Shown in pieces: positions 31,991-42,734 of a stretch of DNA of 64,000 bases. Below the pieces are notes generated by a model. That model ran no database searches. It saw only the letters and a list, made by a program, of their open reading frames with translations, and had not been told where the DNA came from. Position numbers and translations under genes: made by a program. Origin of the DNA: Peromyscus leucopus (Eukaryota; Chordata; Mammalia; Rodentia; Cricetidae); assembly GCF_004664715.2 (NCBI RefSeq), contig NC_051071.1:7715231-7779230 (forward strand). The letters are read 5' to 3'. Numbering within the stretch: the first letter of the stretch is position 1; each line of letters starts with the position of its first letter.

Positions 31991-32990
31991 CCATTTTCTT
32001 CTCCCCTTAATAGCCTGAAAGGTTCCTACCCCAGACTGTCCTGTCCCTACCCTCCCTTATCCAGTGGATCCCCAAGTATGGAATACCTCAACTCCAGTGG
32101 TGGCTACTCACCACCAGCCAGTTCTAATTCACCTTAAGGACCCTTCCTCCCCTTCCAGGCCCTAGTTTCCTATTTCTGAAACCCATTGCTGAGGCCTTAA
32201 GCCTAGTATCACCCACCATTTATCTCAGGGACTTTCAATACCTATCGACTCACCCTGCAAAATACCCATTCTTGCTGTACATAAACCCGTAAGTGCTTAC
32301 TATTTAGTTCAAGACCTCCACCTCATCAATGAGGCAGTTATTCCAACCCACCCGGTGGTTAACAACCCCTACTACCTTCTTTCTAACATTCTTCCTGCCA
32401 CCTCCCACTTTACTGTTCTGGACCTGGAAGATGCCTTCTTCACTGTCCCTTTACACCCTGACTCATACTTCCTCTTTGCCTTCACCTGGGAGGACCCTGA
32501 CACCCAGTCCTCCAGACAGCTTACATGGACCGTTCTCCCCCAGGGTTTTTGGGACAGTCCCCATTTCTTTGGCCAAGCCCTGGCTCGGGATCTCTCCACC
32601 TTTGACTCTGATCCTAGCACACTCCTCCAGTACATAGATGATCTCCTTCTCTACAGTCCCACGCTGCCTCTGTCCCCACAGGCCACCTCTTCGCTCCTGA
32701 ACCACTTCTGCTCCCTGGGATGCCGTGTTTCCCCATCTAAAGCCCAGCTGTGCTCTCCACTGTGGTCTATTTGGGTGTTCAACTCAGCCTGGGTTCTAAG
32801 ACCCTCACCTCTGACAGGATCCAAGCCCTCTGGGATTCACAGCCCCTGACCACTGCAGACCAGATTCTCTCATTTTTAGGCCTGGTGGGATTCTTCCGTC
32901 ACTGGATCCCTAACTTAGCCATTATAGCCAAGCCTCTATACCAGGCAGTTAGAGAGACTCCCAAGGGACCCCTCTCCCACCCAGCAACCG
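31991..32990 (+). pseudogene. ERV reverse transcriptase remnant
   Basis: The main block at 32355-32849 carries VLDLEDAFFTVPL, LPQGFWDSPHFF and the catalytic YIDD (32631-32642). A frameshift near 32790 moves the reading to another frame (32750-33079, thumb/connection, LSFLGLVGFFRHWIPNLA). The upstream part (31990-32350) has stops. Class I ERV by motif style. Non-functional. Confidence 0.85.
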
Positions 32991-33240
32991 TCTGCCGCCA
33001 CTTCTCTTTACTGCAGATGCCCTGCACAGCGCCACCCTTGCTCTTCCGGACCCCTCTCAACCTTATCACCTTCAAATAGAAGAAAGGTTGGGAATGACCA
33101 GCTGGGCCATTGAACCAGGCTGTGGCATTCTTGTCCAAACAACTGGACCCCAGCATCTATGGATAGCAGCCATACTTGAGAGCCCTAGTAGCAGCAGCTG
33201 AACTCACAAGGCAGGCTCTCAAAACCACCCTGTTCCAGCC
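32991..33240 (+). pseudogene. ERV RNase H start, frameshifted and truncated
   Basis: Short stretches such as AFLSKQLDPSIYG and ALVAAAELTRQAL resemble the first third of a retroviral RNase H, in shifted frames. It ends at about 33240, where integrase C-terminus follows, so most of RNase H and the integrase core are deleted. Confidence 0.65.
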
Positions 33241-33750
33241 AACATGGCACACTCCACCCACAGCCTCTCAGACCTTTTAAGCCATTCTTCTCTCTCCCTC
33301 CACCTCCAGGCTAGCCCACACTCTCCTACAGGTTTAAGCCCTTTTGAGCTCCTTTACCGAAGGCCCTTCCTCCTCAATCATCACCTCCCAGCCCAAACTC
33401 CCCCACTGGCCGGGTACCTCCCCTACCTCTCTCTTCTGAGGTCCCTTCTCTGTTCATATGCTGACAGATATCTCCCTTCCCCAACACCAACAGACCCAAC
33501 TGCCCCTGAGCCTGCCCCACTCTCCCCAAGGGACAGAGCACTTCTCAGACAGCTAGCTCCTAAGTCTCTTGAGCCCGGATGGACAGGACCTTATACTGTG
33601 GTCCTCACCACCCCCTTGGCTGCCAAGCTCCTGGGACATCCATGCTGGCACCATCTCTCCAGGCTCAAGAGGGCACCTATTCGGGATACAGGGTCTGTCC
33701 AGCAGCTGAGACCCTCTACCCTCCAGTTTTCCAAGATGTCCCACTAAAGG
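33241..33750 (+). pseudogene. ERV integrase C-terminal domain remnant
   Basis: The open frame 33244-33747 carries GLSPFELLYRRPF, PRDRALLRQLAPKSL and WTGPYTVVLTTPLAAKL, the C-terminal end of a gammaretrovirus-like integrase, up to its stop. The catalytic DDE core is missing. The frame is long only because the deletion joint is clean. Confidence 0.8.
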
Positions 33751-34079
33751 GCCTATCTGCTCTTCTGCTCTGTACATTCATCTTTACAGTACAACTAGGG
33801 CAGATGTTAATGATCTATTTTTTCCTAGAAACTTTCCATCTTGGCTTCCTCAAGAAACAGATGCCTGAGGTCTCCAGGATGACAATTAACTGGATGTTCC
33901 TCCACTCACACCTCCTGCTGAATGTGAGCTCACCAATTCCCGACTCCTCTTCCTCTTATTGCCCCATGCCCACAGGAAGTAGTTACACTTGAACTGGCAT
34001 CCCTATACCCAAATATTTGGGTGGGAGCCCCACCTCAACCCCTGGCACCCTGGAAACTTTATACACAAAGAGTCTGGAA
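33751..34079 (+). pseudogene. ERV env traces
   Basis: Immediately after the integrase stop a broken frame reads HLLLNVSSP and similar pieces with several stops, resembling the start of a class I env surface protein. Most of env is missing. Confidence 0.4.
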
Positions 34080-34330
34080 TGTTTGAAAGGAGTCTGGTAG
34101 AAAATCCACTTCGGCTCCCCTCCCCATCTCTTTCCCTGCACACCCCCCCCCCTTCAGAGCCTGCCAAGCACAGCTCCTCCCCCAGAGAGGCTCAGGAAGA
34201 CTCCCACCGGGGATATATAAGCGGCATCCCAGAAAACAGACTCCTGGTTCTTCATGGGCTTTCCAATTCAGTCTGCTTCAGTTTGCTGCGTCAGCAGAGA
34301 GGCCTTCAGGATGCCTAAAACTTATCAGAG
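34080..34330 (+). repeat. Possible partial 3' LTR of the ERV
   Basis: Follows the env traces, with a TATA box in GGGGATATATAAGCGG (about 34209-34224) and a downstream R-like region. Boundaries and a terminal CA could not be set. It does not clearly match the LTR at 19965-20420. Confidence 0.45.
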
Positions 34331-34557
34331 GTCAGAGGAAAACCTGTGTAAGTTCTCTCCTTCCACTGTATAAGGATCAAACTCAAGTAATCAGTGTCTT
34401 TTGTGAACTGGAGGCCAGCCTGGTCTACAGAGCTAGCTCCATGACAGCCAGGGTTACACAAAGAAACCCTGTCTCAAAAAAACTTAAAAAAAAAAAAGGG
34501 AAAAGTAACCAGTGTCTGCAGCAAGTGCCTTTACCACTTAGCTATCTCTCCAGCCCC
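34331..34557 (-). repeat. B4/RSINE-like SINE split by a B1
   Basis: GGATCAAACTCAAGTAATC at the left and ACTTAGCTATCTCTCCAGCCCC at the right are halves of one antisense SINE, separated by the B1 below. Confidence 0.6.
34400..34502 (+). repeat. 5'-truncated B1 SINE
   Basis: GAGGCCAGCCTGGTCTACAG through GAAACCCTGTCTC and an A tail. Target duplication AAGTAATCAGTGTCT (34385-34399) and AAGTAACCAGTGTCT (34503-34517), with one mismatch. Confidence 0.88.
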
Positions 34558-34565
34558 TGTTGTTT

Positions 34566-34704
34566 ATATTTGAATTAGAGTCTCACTATGTAGCCTTGGC
34601 TGGCCTAGTACTGACTACACTAATATGGTTTTGAACTCATGGCAATCCTCCTGGCTCAGCCTCCTGAGTGCTGAGATTACACGCATGTACCACCACACCA
34701 GGCT
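34566..34704 (-). repeat. Old B1 SINE
   Basis: Antisense B1 (GAGTCTCACTATGTAGCC, GAGTGCTGAGATTACACGC, CACCACACCAGGC), diverged. Confidence 0.7.
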
Positions 34705-35084
34705 TTATATGATTTAATTCTTCAAGGGAAATAATACCTAAAGAAGCAAGTGATTTACAAATGCAGAAAGAAATATAAGAAGATATTACACATTTGTTCA
34801 GATTAGAGTGTTTGGTACCAATATTAAAAACTACAATTGTAGTATGTAACTTAACATACTTTTCATGCTCCCTTTGAGAAAAAAAATTGCTTTTCAGGGG
34901 GGTGATACTCTTATTGACATACTATAGCTATTTGGAGAATACGGTGGTCAGAATGCCAGTTCCTTCATTGTTTCCCACTGCAGATCTATAGAATTCACAG
35001 ATGAGCTTGCTAATTTAATGAAACACTGAATCCTCCTTCCTCTGATTCTGAGGATGCTGAAGACTGTCTGATATCAAAACAGAA

Positions 35085-35098
35085 GCGCCCTCTGCTGG
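35085..35098 (-). promoter_or_regulatory. Predicted CTCF-binding motif
   Basis: GCGCCCTCTGCTGG is the reverse complement of CCAGCAGAGGGCGC, a full match to CCASYAGRKGGCRS and close to the strongest known CTCF core. It points left. Confidence 0.65.
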
Positions 35099-35756
35099 GG
35101 TCCTAGGGAATATCATTAGCTCAAACTCTGAAACAACTGTCATTTGCAATCATGGTAAATCAAAATTTCTCAGAGTAAGAGAAGATAGCCATATTCTGAG
35201 GAGTAGAAGGAGTAGAAGGTTTCATGCTTTGCTCTCTTGGAAGAAAACTGGCTCTGGGCCAAATGGGAGGCATATGACTGAAAAAATAGGTTTGAGAATC
35301 TTGTACCATGAGTTTGGGATGCTAAGAAAAAGCCTGCATCACTCAGTACCACAGATTCTATCACAATGAAGATTCCCAGAGCCTGGAGAATAGGTCTGAC
35401 CTCTTTCACTTAGAACATTAGACAAGTGCTCTAGAAGAAGCTTCCTGCTCGAAGGAATAAAAAACAAGGCCTGTCTTTTTGAGACAAGTAATTATTTTTC
35501 CTTCAAAACTGTAGGTCCACAGAACAGTGATATAAAGTAATCTGTAATAATCTATAAGACTGTAATCTGACTTTTCTGTTTCAGAATCTGTGATCCTGTG
35601 CATTCCTCCTACCTTATCAGCCTTACATCATACTCTGAAATGTTGACCCAGCGTGTCTTTTAACCATGTCCTGGTGATAGAGTGACATTTTAAAACTCAA
35701 TTTCTCTCACTTTTTAAACCTTGGAAAGTTTGAGTTGTATAGTTTCTCTGAATTTG

Positions 35757-35770
35757 CCAGCAGGTGGTGC
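35757..35770 (+). promoter_or_regulatory. Possible CTCF-binding motif, one mismatch
   Basis: CCAGCAGGTGGTGC fits the core consensus except T for C at position 12. It points right, away from the motif at 35085. Confidence 0.35.
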
Positions 35771-38234
35771 TGGATCGTAACTATAAACAATCTGTTCTTG
35801 AGTACTGGCTCTAGTAAACCTCTTCCTCAGTGAGGGCACTGAGTCACATCAGGAAGAGGGGATGTCACTGCTCTGTCCTTACACTTCTGTGCCTTTCCTC
35901 TCGTGGGAAATCCCAAGCACAGTTTGATGTTCATGGCTGCATTTTCTTGGCTCCCTGAGTCTTGCATAGCCTTACCTGTTCACTTCTATTGACTGCAGCA
36001 ATTGTGGCCTCTGTTGGGCTGGCTCCATTTGGTACCTGCAGCTTTCTTTGGCATGCATTCACTGTTTCTGACATTGCCAGTACTTTGATCTTCATTGCAA
36101 CTTAGGATTCACCTTCATAATTTTTTACACAGGCCTCTCAGGGGCTTCATGCAAGAAATACACACCTGCTTCAAGCTGACTGGCTGAGTGGGTATCTGAA
36201 ACTGTACACTGCTCTGTGGTCCCATATTGCCTCTATTTTGAATGTCCACAAAAGCAGTACCACATGGGCAATATCAATTCTGTTACTACCTCGGTATGCA
36301 GCCGGTCTGCTTTGGACCACAGTTACACATGTCTCTATGTATGTACCTTCAAAGCAGAACACGAGACAAAAAAATAGGAGACGCTGCTTAAGCAGAACAT
36401 CCCAGAGGCTCTCTTGTGCCAGTATTTTCTTTTCAAAAGGAAACATTTCAGTTGTGCTTGCCTTGCAGTACTCGAGGTCTCTCTCTTTGAATGGGGTGCT
36501 GCCTTCAGGACGCCTTTCCTATTGTTGAGAGTAACGTCCACAGTTCCACTCTAATGGCTCTGATCTTTTTAAACCTGGTTGATGCTTTACCTACCACAAC
36601 TCTGCCAACAGCATTTAACCTGCTCAGACTCCCTTTCTTGGCAAACTTCCTGTTTCATATCTTTCTGTTGCAGTTGCTGTTTTCTTTCACTATGAGCCTG
36701 GATAACAGCAATTATTGTAATCATCCATAGCCTGAATACTATGTTCTCTTGACCTTTCTTTTGCCAAACAAATTAGTGTATTACTTTTGAATTTAGCTGT
36801 ACTCAAATTCTCAGGACATAGCCTTAATGCAGTCAGATTCTTTGCCTGACTGTAACATGGGTGCCCTCTAGAGCAATCTGATAGACTGACTATTCTAAAA
36901 TATAAGGTTGGCTTTCACTGTATTCATTTCTATCAGCATGTATGTACTTTGATACAGGTAACTATTTGATAGTCTTTGATAATCACCCTGAATCATCCGT
37001 TGAGTGTACTGCAACCCAGGGTTTCTTAATCTTTAGCAAAATTTTTTCCAAATTCTTCTTGCCAACCAGTCCTATTGAAAACCAAACCACAGTGCCATAT
37101 TTATTGTAGAGATAGCCTCACTTCCTGATACCAATGTTTTTTTCTTTAGGCATAGTGCTATGCAGGAACAAAATCAATAGAATGTATCTAATGTATCTAT
37201 ATCTATCTGCGGGATTTATTAAAATGGTTTATTACCTGTGGGCTTTATTAGAATGTAGATGGGTAGTTAGTTCAACAATAGCCATCTGCAAGCTGCAGGG
37301 GAAAGAAACAAGCAGCAGGTCATTCCAAGATTTTGGATATCTCAGCATTCCCTATCCTGGGTGGGAAGACAATAAAACCTCTGGAGGGTTCATGGTACTG
37401 AGTCCATTCACAATTCTGCTTTCCTCTGAGACTTCTTTATATCTGGGTCTCCTGCTGGGAAGTGCTACAGACACTGAAAAAATGTCTTCCTCTCCAGAAA
37501 CACTCTCACAAACACACCTAGCAATATGACATCTGGATGACTCTATATGAAGTCAGGGTTGAGCCTTCATACACAGTATTAGTTCCCTTTGAAGGCGATC
37601 TAGATAGCTACCTTGTCTCTTCACACATGACAAGTTAGTGAATAACAGAAAGTGAACCACACCTGCAGATGCTTTCCTTTGGCCTTCCTGGCCTCTATAT
37701 CCATGAGTTTATTACTTATAAGCTATACCATTTATGCTATTCTGTTATAGTAGCCAGAGTTGGCTGAAACAGTTAGAAAGTAGAACAGAAACAAAAATTA
37801 TGCCAGAAGAGAAATCTTAGGAAAAGACATAAGGATTTTTTTCCACAAAGTTAAAGACCACAGTAGGCAAAGCTTGAAATAAATTTTCAACCACAGGGTG
37901 TCTCAGATTGTTTAAAACAAGAAGCAGCAATAATAGATGATTACATTGCTGCATGGATAAGCAGGTGACTGAAACTTTCAATCGTCCACTGCCTTTTTCT
38001 TCAAGGAAAAGAATTTCCAAACTACAAAGTACAAAAGACAGACCTTGGAAAGAAAGTTAAATTATACCAGATTTAGAGGTTGGAGTTTGTACCCAGGAAG
38101 CAAGGTTCAACCACAAATCATACCACAAATCAAAAATGAAAGAGCCAAATTTAAAATGGAAAGAATGGCTGATGTAATAGATCAGACATTAGAGCACTTG
38201 CTACTCTTGCAGCAGACCCAGGTCTAGTTTTTAC

Positions 38235-38372
38235 CAGCCATAGTGGTTCAAAACCACCCCTCAATCGGGATCTAGAGGATTTAGTGCCTCAAACTCCTTG
38301 GGCACCAGACATGCTTGTGGTGCGTGCACATAGAGACGAAACACTTATCCACAGAAAGTAAATCTTAAAGAA
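38235..38372 (+). repeat. B2 SINE, 3' portion
   Basis: GTGGTTCAAAACCACCCCTC, GGGCACCAGACATGCTTGTGG and a terminal AGTAAATCTT follow the B2 order. The tRNA-like 5' part is not recognisable. Confidence 0.6.
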
Positions 38373-38379
38373 TCATTTC

Positions 38380-38790
38380 AAAGAGTAAAAAGCATAGAGG
38401 GGAGATTTATTCAATGTGGCACATTGGGAAAAGAGACAAAGTGATCCAGTGAGCCCCCAAATCCTCAACTCCATCTTCAGGATCCTGACCTAAGGGTGGG
38501 GCTTAAATATGAATAGGGAGACCTGTATCACTTCTATAACTAAGCCATCTCAGATGTGGTCCCCTGCTCAGCATTGCCACAACTCTAAAGACTCTTCAAG
38601 AGCAACTGACAATTTCTAAAATCTTTCCCCAGGAGACAAGTCCCTCTTCCAACTGGCCCTAAGTCTTTAGCAATTTTTTCCTCCTAGTAGGAGACTGCTT
38701 GGAAAATTCTAATTTCTAGGGGTCTGTTCTTTTAGTCTGATAGCCACAGAGGGGAACCTAAGTGTCTCTTTAGAATGTATTTATTCCTGT
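38380..38790 (-). repeat. Possible LTR, minus strand
   Basis: Minus-strand AATAAA at 38406-38411 followed by CTCCCC, and a middle part (TCAGATGTGGTCCCCTGCTCAGCATTGCC) that I recall as a rodent LTR-type repeat. Boundaries are not visible. Confidence 0.4.
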
Positions 38791-39599
38791 AGACAAGCTA
38801 GACACCAGGAGTTGGTAAGAAATGCTGCATCCCAAGCAGTGGGGCCACTTGCAATTGAGATTCCTTAAATATTACCATTTACTTTTAAGGATCTTGGGAA
38901 ATAGCAACAATCTTGTGAAACAACATGGACCTCATTCAGAAGGGAAATGAATTTACTGGCTCTGAGAAGTCTGGATTCAACAGGCAGATGTCAAAATGTA
39001 CAGATGTCACTCTATAAGTAGAGAAGCTTACCCAGAAGATAAGAACATACTTGAATTGTCTCAAGTGGCAAAATGTTTCAGCATATTCATGAGCACACCT
39101 CATCGCTTTGAAGGCTCTCTATGTGTTGGACATTCTGAGCTCGCTCTGCCTTTTTGTTTATTTACAAATATGCAAATTGAGATTTGCAGAGACTTTGTGA
39201 AAGATTGCAAAATTTTTCCTAAATTGCAAAATGTTTCCTAAAATTATTTTCATTCCAGCCTCTCAACTCTCTTCACATTCCATTTTGATATTAGAATACT
39301 ATTCTGATCACCTGCTGTTAAACCAAATCTAAAGAGAGTTATCTAAAGATGAAATTAGCAGTAAATTGTTTTTATGCTTGACGGTACATGACTCCTATAC
39401 AATTTCTATAAAAGACACTAATTAACAAATCTGCGCAACATCTGACAAAGCCTTATTATCTACTAGCAAATAAAAAGAAAAACACAATGGACCAAATGAA
39501 AGATTAGGCAAGCAGCAAGTTAGTATATAAAATGATTATTTCTAAATATATGAATACAAACAAAACAAAAATACTAAATGGATGGTGGTTAGAAAGATT
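38791..39599. other. No feature recognised
   Basis: AT-rich unique sequence. Confidence 0.45.
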
Positions 39600-40135
39600 C
39601 GCAGTTCTCACTAACAAGGGTTTTAGGAAATTAAAATATCCATTTATCTTGGAGTAGGTTGAGTAAATTGATTCATGCATTTTAGTGGGCAACCTGGAAA
39701 GGAATTCCAAACTTTAAATTTGAATATAATTTCAGATCTACTTCTGAAATTATTCTATTGCTGAAAATGTGTATTTAGGTAAGAAGAATGTAAGTATATG
39801 AATATATATGTAAGTATATATATATATATGTATATATATATTATGCCAACACTTGCTTATAAATGCAAAATTTTTGGAATAAGCTTAAATATCAATGAAT
39901 AATGTATAGATTAAGAGAATTACAGTACATTCTTAGAGTTGAATTAAATGTACACATTCAAAAGAGAAAGGATAGTTTTTACATTTTAAAATGGAATAAA
40001 GCATATGATATGTACATTAGTTCAGAAACAGAAGTATATAATAACATACCATTTATGCAAAATAAATGCACTAAAAATCTAGAAAGGTTAACAGAAATTG
40101 TTAATTATGGTTATCTATGGGAATAGAACTTCTAA
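39600..40135 (+). mobile_element. Possible old L1 3' region
   Basis: GGAATAAGCTTAAATATCAATGAATAATGT and ATAACATACCATTTATGCAAAAT resemble the end of old L1 ORF2 and 3' UTR. A (TA)-rich stretch lies at 39801-39841. Very diverged. Confidence 0.35.
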
Positions 40136-40710
40136 CAGAATTTATTTTTAATATAACGTTTACTTAAAGTGATACTACCATGTTGAAAATAAAAGTAACG
40201 CAGTCGTGCTATGTGACACCAGGATTCCACACTTGACTCCTTTTTTCATAAGTAATATCTAAATCACAACTTAATAAAATCACAGAAAACACCATCAACA
40301 ACATTTTGCTGATCTAAAAGTAGCAAGAATAATAAATCATAAAATGATTTCCAGTTGGAGGATGAAATACTCTCAATTTTAAGAGACAATGTATGTACCC
40401 ATTTAAGAAACTATAAAGAGAGCATGGGAGATTAATCTTGTACTTGTTAATCCCCTGACTATTTTAGTTAGTAATTTGTTAAACATCAACAAACACTTAC
40501 TTACTAAAGGAAGTATTTAACAATGTTTTATACTGCATTAAAGAAAGAAGTATTTGGACTTAGAGTGGTAGGTTACATACTTAAGACCCTGCTGAACACA
40601 CAGAGCTGTGTGAAGACAAGTATTGATCTTTCTTTCCTCACATTCATCAATCAAAACAGTAATAATGTTAGCAGAAAAGAGGCCCTAATGAATATTCATT
40701 GAATAAATGA
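40136..40710. other. No feature recognised
   Basis: AT-rich unique sequence. Confidence 0.45.
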
Positions 40711-41093
40711 TGTAGGATATCCTTCTGTGTACTGTGAATATGTGTTGCTCTCATTGATTAATGAATAAAGCTGCTTTGGCCTATGGCAAGGCAGGTTAGA
40801 GGCAGGTGGGGAATCCAAACAGAGATACAGGAGAAGGGTGGATTCTGGGAGATGGCAGCCAGCCACCCCAGGAGTAACATGCCAGCAGACTGATAAAACC
40901 ATAGCCACGTGGCAATACATAAATTAATAGAGATGGGTTAATTTAAATTGTAAGAGCTAGTTAGCAATAAGCCTGAGCCATCGTTCAAGCATTTATAAAT
41001 AATATTAAGCCTCTGAATGACTATTTATAAGTCACTAAGGGACAGGGACAGTCACTAAGGGGCAGGTGAGACACAGAAAAGCCTCTGGCTACA
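40711..41093 (+). repeat. Solo LTR (rodent class II type)
   Basis: Starts TGTAGGATATCC and ends GGCTACA. Internal landmarks AATAAAGCTGCTTTGGC, ATGGGTTAATTTAAATTGTAAGAGCTAG and GCAATAAGCCTGAGCC are shared in order with 60692-61040 and, reversed, with 62622-63339. AATAAAT occurs near both ends (40702, 41094) but is offset at the left. Confidence 0.75.
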
Positions 41094-41104
41094 AATAAAT
41101 ACAT

Positions 41105-41290
41105 CAGGAGGTTTCGGTGAGATAAATCTGAGGGGTAGCAGCCAGTGTCCTAAAAGTCGGATGAACTGAATTTAATCTCCAGAACCCAAGGAAGAACAGA
41201 ATTGATTGCCAAAAGTTGTTCTCTGACCTCCATGCACATACCATGCACCCGAACTCACACACATCACACATGCACACACATATACACAAA
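41105..41290 (+). repeat. B4/RSINE-like SINE
   Basis: GTTGTTCTCTGACCTCCATGCACATACCATGC followed by CA-rich sequence is the usual 3' part of this SINE type, in plus orientation. Confidence 0.6.
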
Positions 41291-42289
41291 AATATAATAT
41301 AAATTATAAAAATTATTATAAATGAAATGATTTTTTAAAATAAGTCATAAGTCAATAAGTTCTGTGGTTTGTTGTTTTTTTTTTTTTAATAAAATACCTC
41401 ATTTAAAAGAGAGCATCACTAATTAAACAATGACAACTCATATACCTTCCAGGATCAAGAAAAGTATCGTTTTCCACCAAGGGCACTAACAAGGCCATAT
41501 ACAGCAGCTGAAAGAAAGTTTCCTGTACGATACAGATAAGACTAACCATGTGCATCAGGAAAGCTGGTTTGTGCAAAGGCTCTTCTCGTGAATGCAAGTT
41601 ATAATCTGCTAAACATTATGGTCTAAAACTATACATGGTAAGCTCTCCATCACTGGAATTACTCACACATCATGTTTGAGAAATGGTATTTAAGATGGGT
41701 GTAATCCTTGTGCCTGGGATACTGAGCCAGGAGGACTGCTGTGAGTTTAAGGACAACATAGGCTATAGAGAGATGCTCTCTCAAAAGAACATAAAATAAA
41801 TAAAAATTGTGTTATACTGTTCAAAATCTACTTCAAGGAAAACTGTCAAATTCCTTCCAGCAAAATCATGCTAAAACTCTAACACTTCCTAGTAATGAAA
41901 CTGATATACTAGAAAAGGGCCCTATCTGTGGAAAGCTTACCCAGGCCTCCCATCAGACACTTGCATGCTCATACACATACAGAAAACAAGAGGTGGGTTT
42001 TGTTGAATCGTATTTATAACATCACATAAATTAGTTTGATTACAAACCATGACCATATGCAAGTCCTTCCATTAGATACTTTTCATTGATCAGAAAATCT
42101 GGTGATACACGTTTGGTTCATCATGTGAATAAAAAATCTAATCTACCAATCCCACGCTGGATTGAGTACATCATCTTGAGTAGCAGTGACTACAGAGTAT
42201 TTGGAATTCACATTATGCCTAAGTCACAGTTGGTACAATATATCTAAGGCCTCTCACATAAGACGTATGATTATTATTTGAGAAGCTTA
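41291..42289. other. No gene; B1-like remnant at about 41690-41790
   Basis: 41690-41790 (GGGTGTAATCCTTGTGCCTGGG, then GTGAGTTTAAGGACAACATAGGC) is an old B1-related SINE. The rest is unique. Confidence 0.45.
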
Positions 42290-42596
42290 ATTATTCTATG
42301 CATACATGTATGTGGGTATATGTGTGTGTTCATGTGTTTGGGGATGCAGGTGTGTGTGCAGGTGCATGTGAGGGCAAAGGACAACTTCCTGTGTCATCCT
42401 CTAGGATACTGTCCACCTTCTTTGAGACAGGTCCTCACCTTGGCCTGGAGCTCCAAGCCCCAAGTATTCCTCCGCCTGCTCTTGCAGTCCTGGGATGACA
42501 AGTACATGCCACCACATGCAGCTTTTATACATGGGTTCTGGGAGCCAAACTTAGGTCCTCATATTTGAAAAGCAACTGTGCTACTCCCATAGCCCT
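42290..42596 (-). repeat. Rodent composite SINE (B4/RSINE-like)
   Basis: GTGTGTGT-rich start, CTTTGAGACAGGTCCTCACC, TGGGATGACAAGTACATGCCACCAC, then GGGTTCTGGGAGCCAAACTTAGG, in antisense order. The frames over it are chance. Confidence 0.6.
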
Positions 42597-42635
42597 TCAA
42601 ATTTTTACTTATAAAAAGCCACTAACTCAGTGTTG

Positions 42636-42636
<1 letters not shown>

Positions 42637-42675
<39 letters not shown>

Positions 42676-42734
42676 GCACGCACGCACGCACGCACGCATG
42701 CACGCACACATGCACGCACACGCACACACACACC
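42637..42734. repeat. (CA)n/(CACG)n compound microsatellite
   Basis: CA run changing to GCAC tetranucleotides and back, about 98 bases, alternating purine-pyrimidine throughout. Confidence 0.95.

Larger units (their letters stand above)
34705..38234. other. No gene; unique DNA with two CTCF-type motifs
   Basis: The frames 36171-36446, 36238-36528 and 37134-37529 have no recognisable domain. The 35.9-37.2 kb part vaguely resembles an old rodent repeat, but I cannot name it. Confidence 0.4.

Noticed and set aside
36238..37529. Frames around 36.2-37.5 kb
   Set aside because: No domain recognised, both strands are open to similar lengths, and the sequence may be an old repeat.
41278..41290. Search for CRISPR-like spaced repeats and tRNA genes across the window
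   Set aside because: All short repeats found are microsatellites or SINE tails, and no cloverleaf-like gene was seen outside SINEs.
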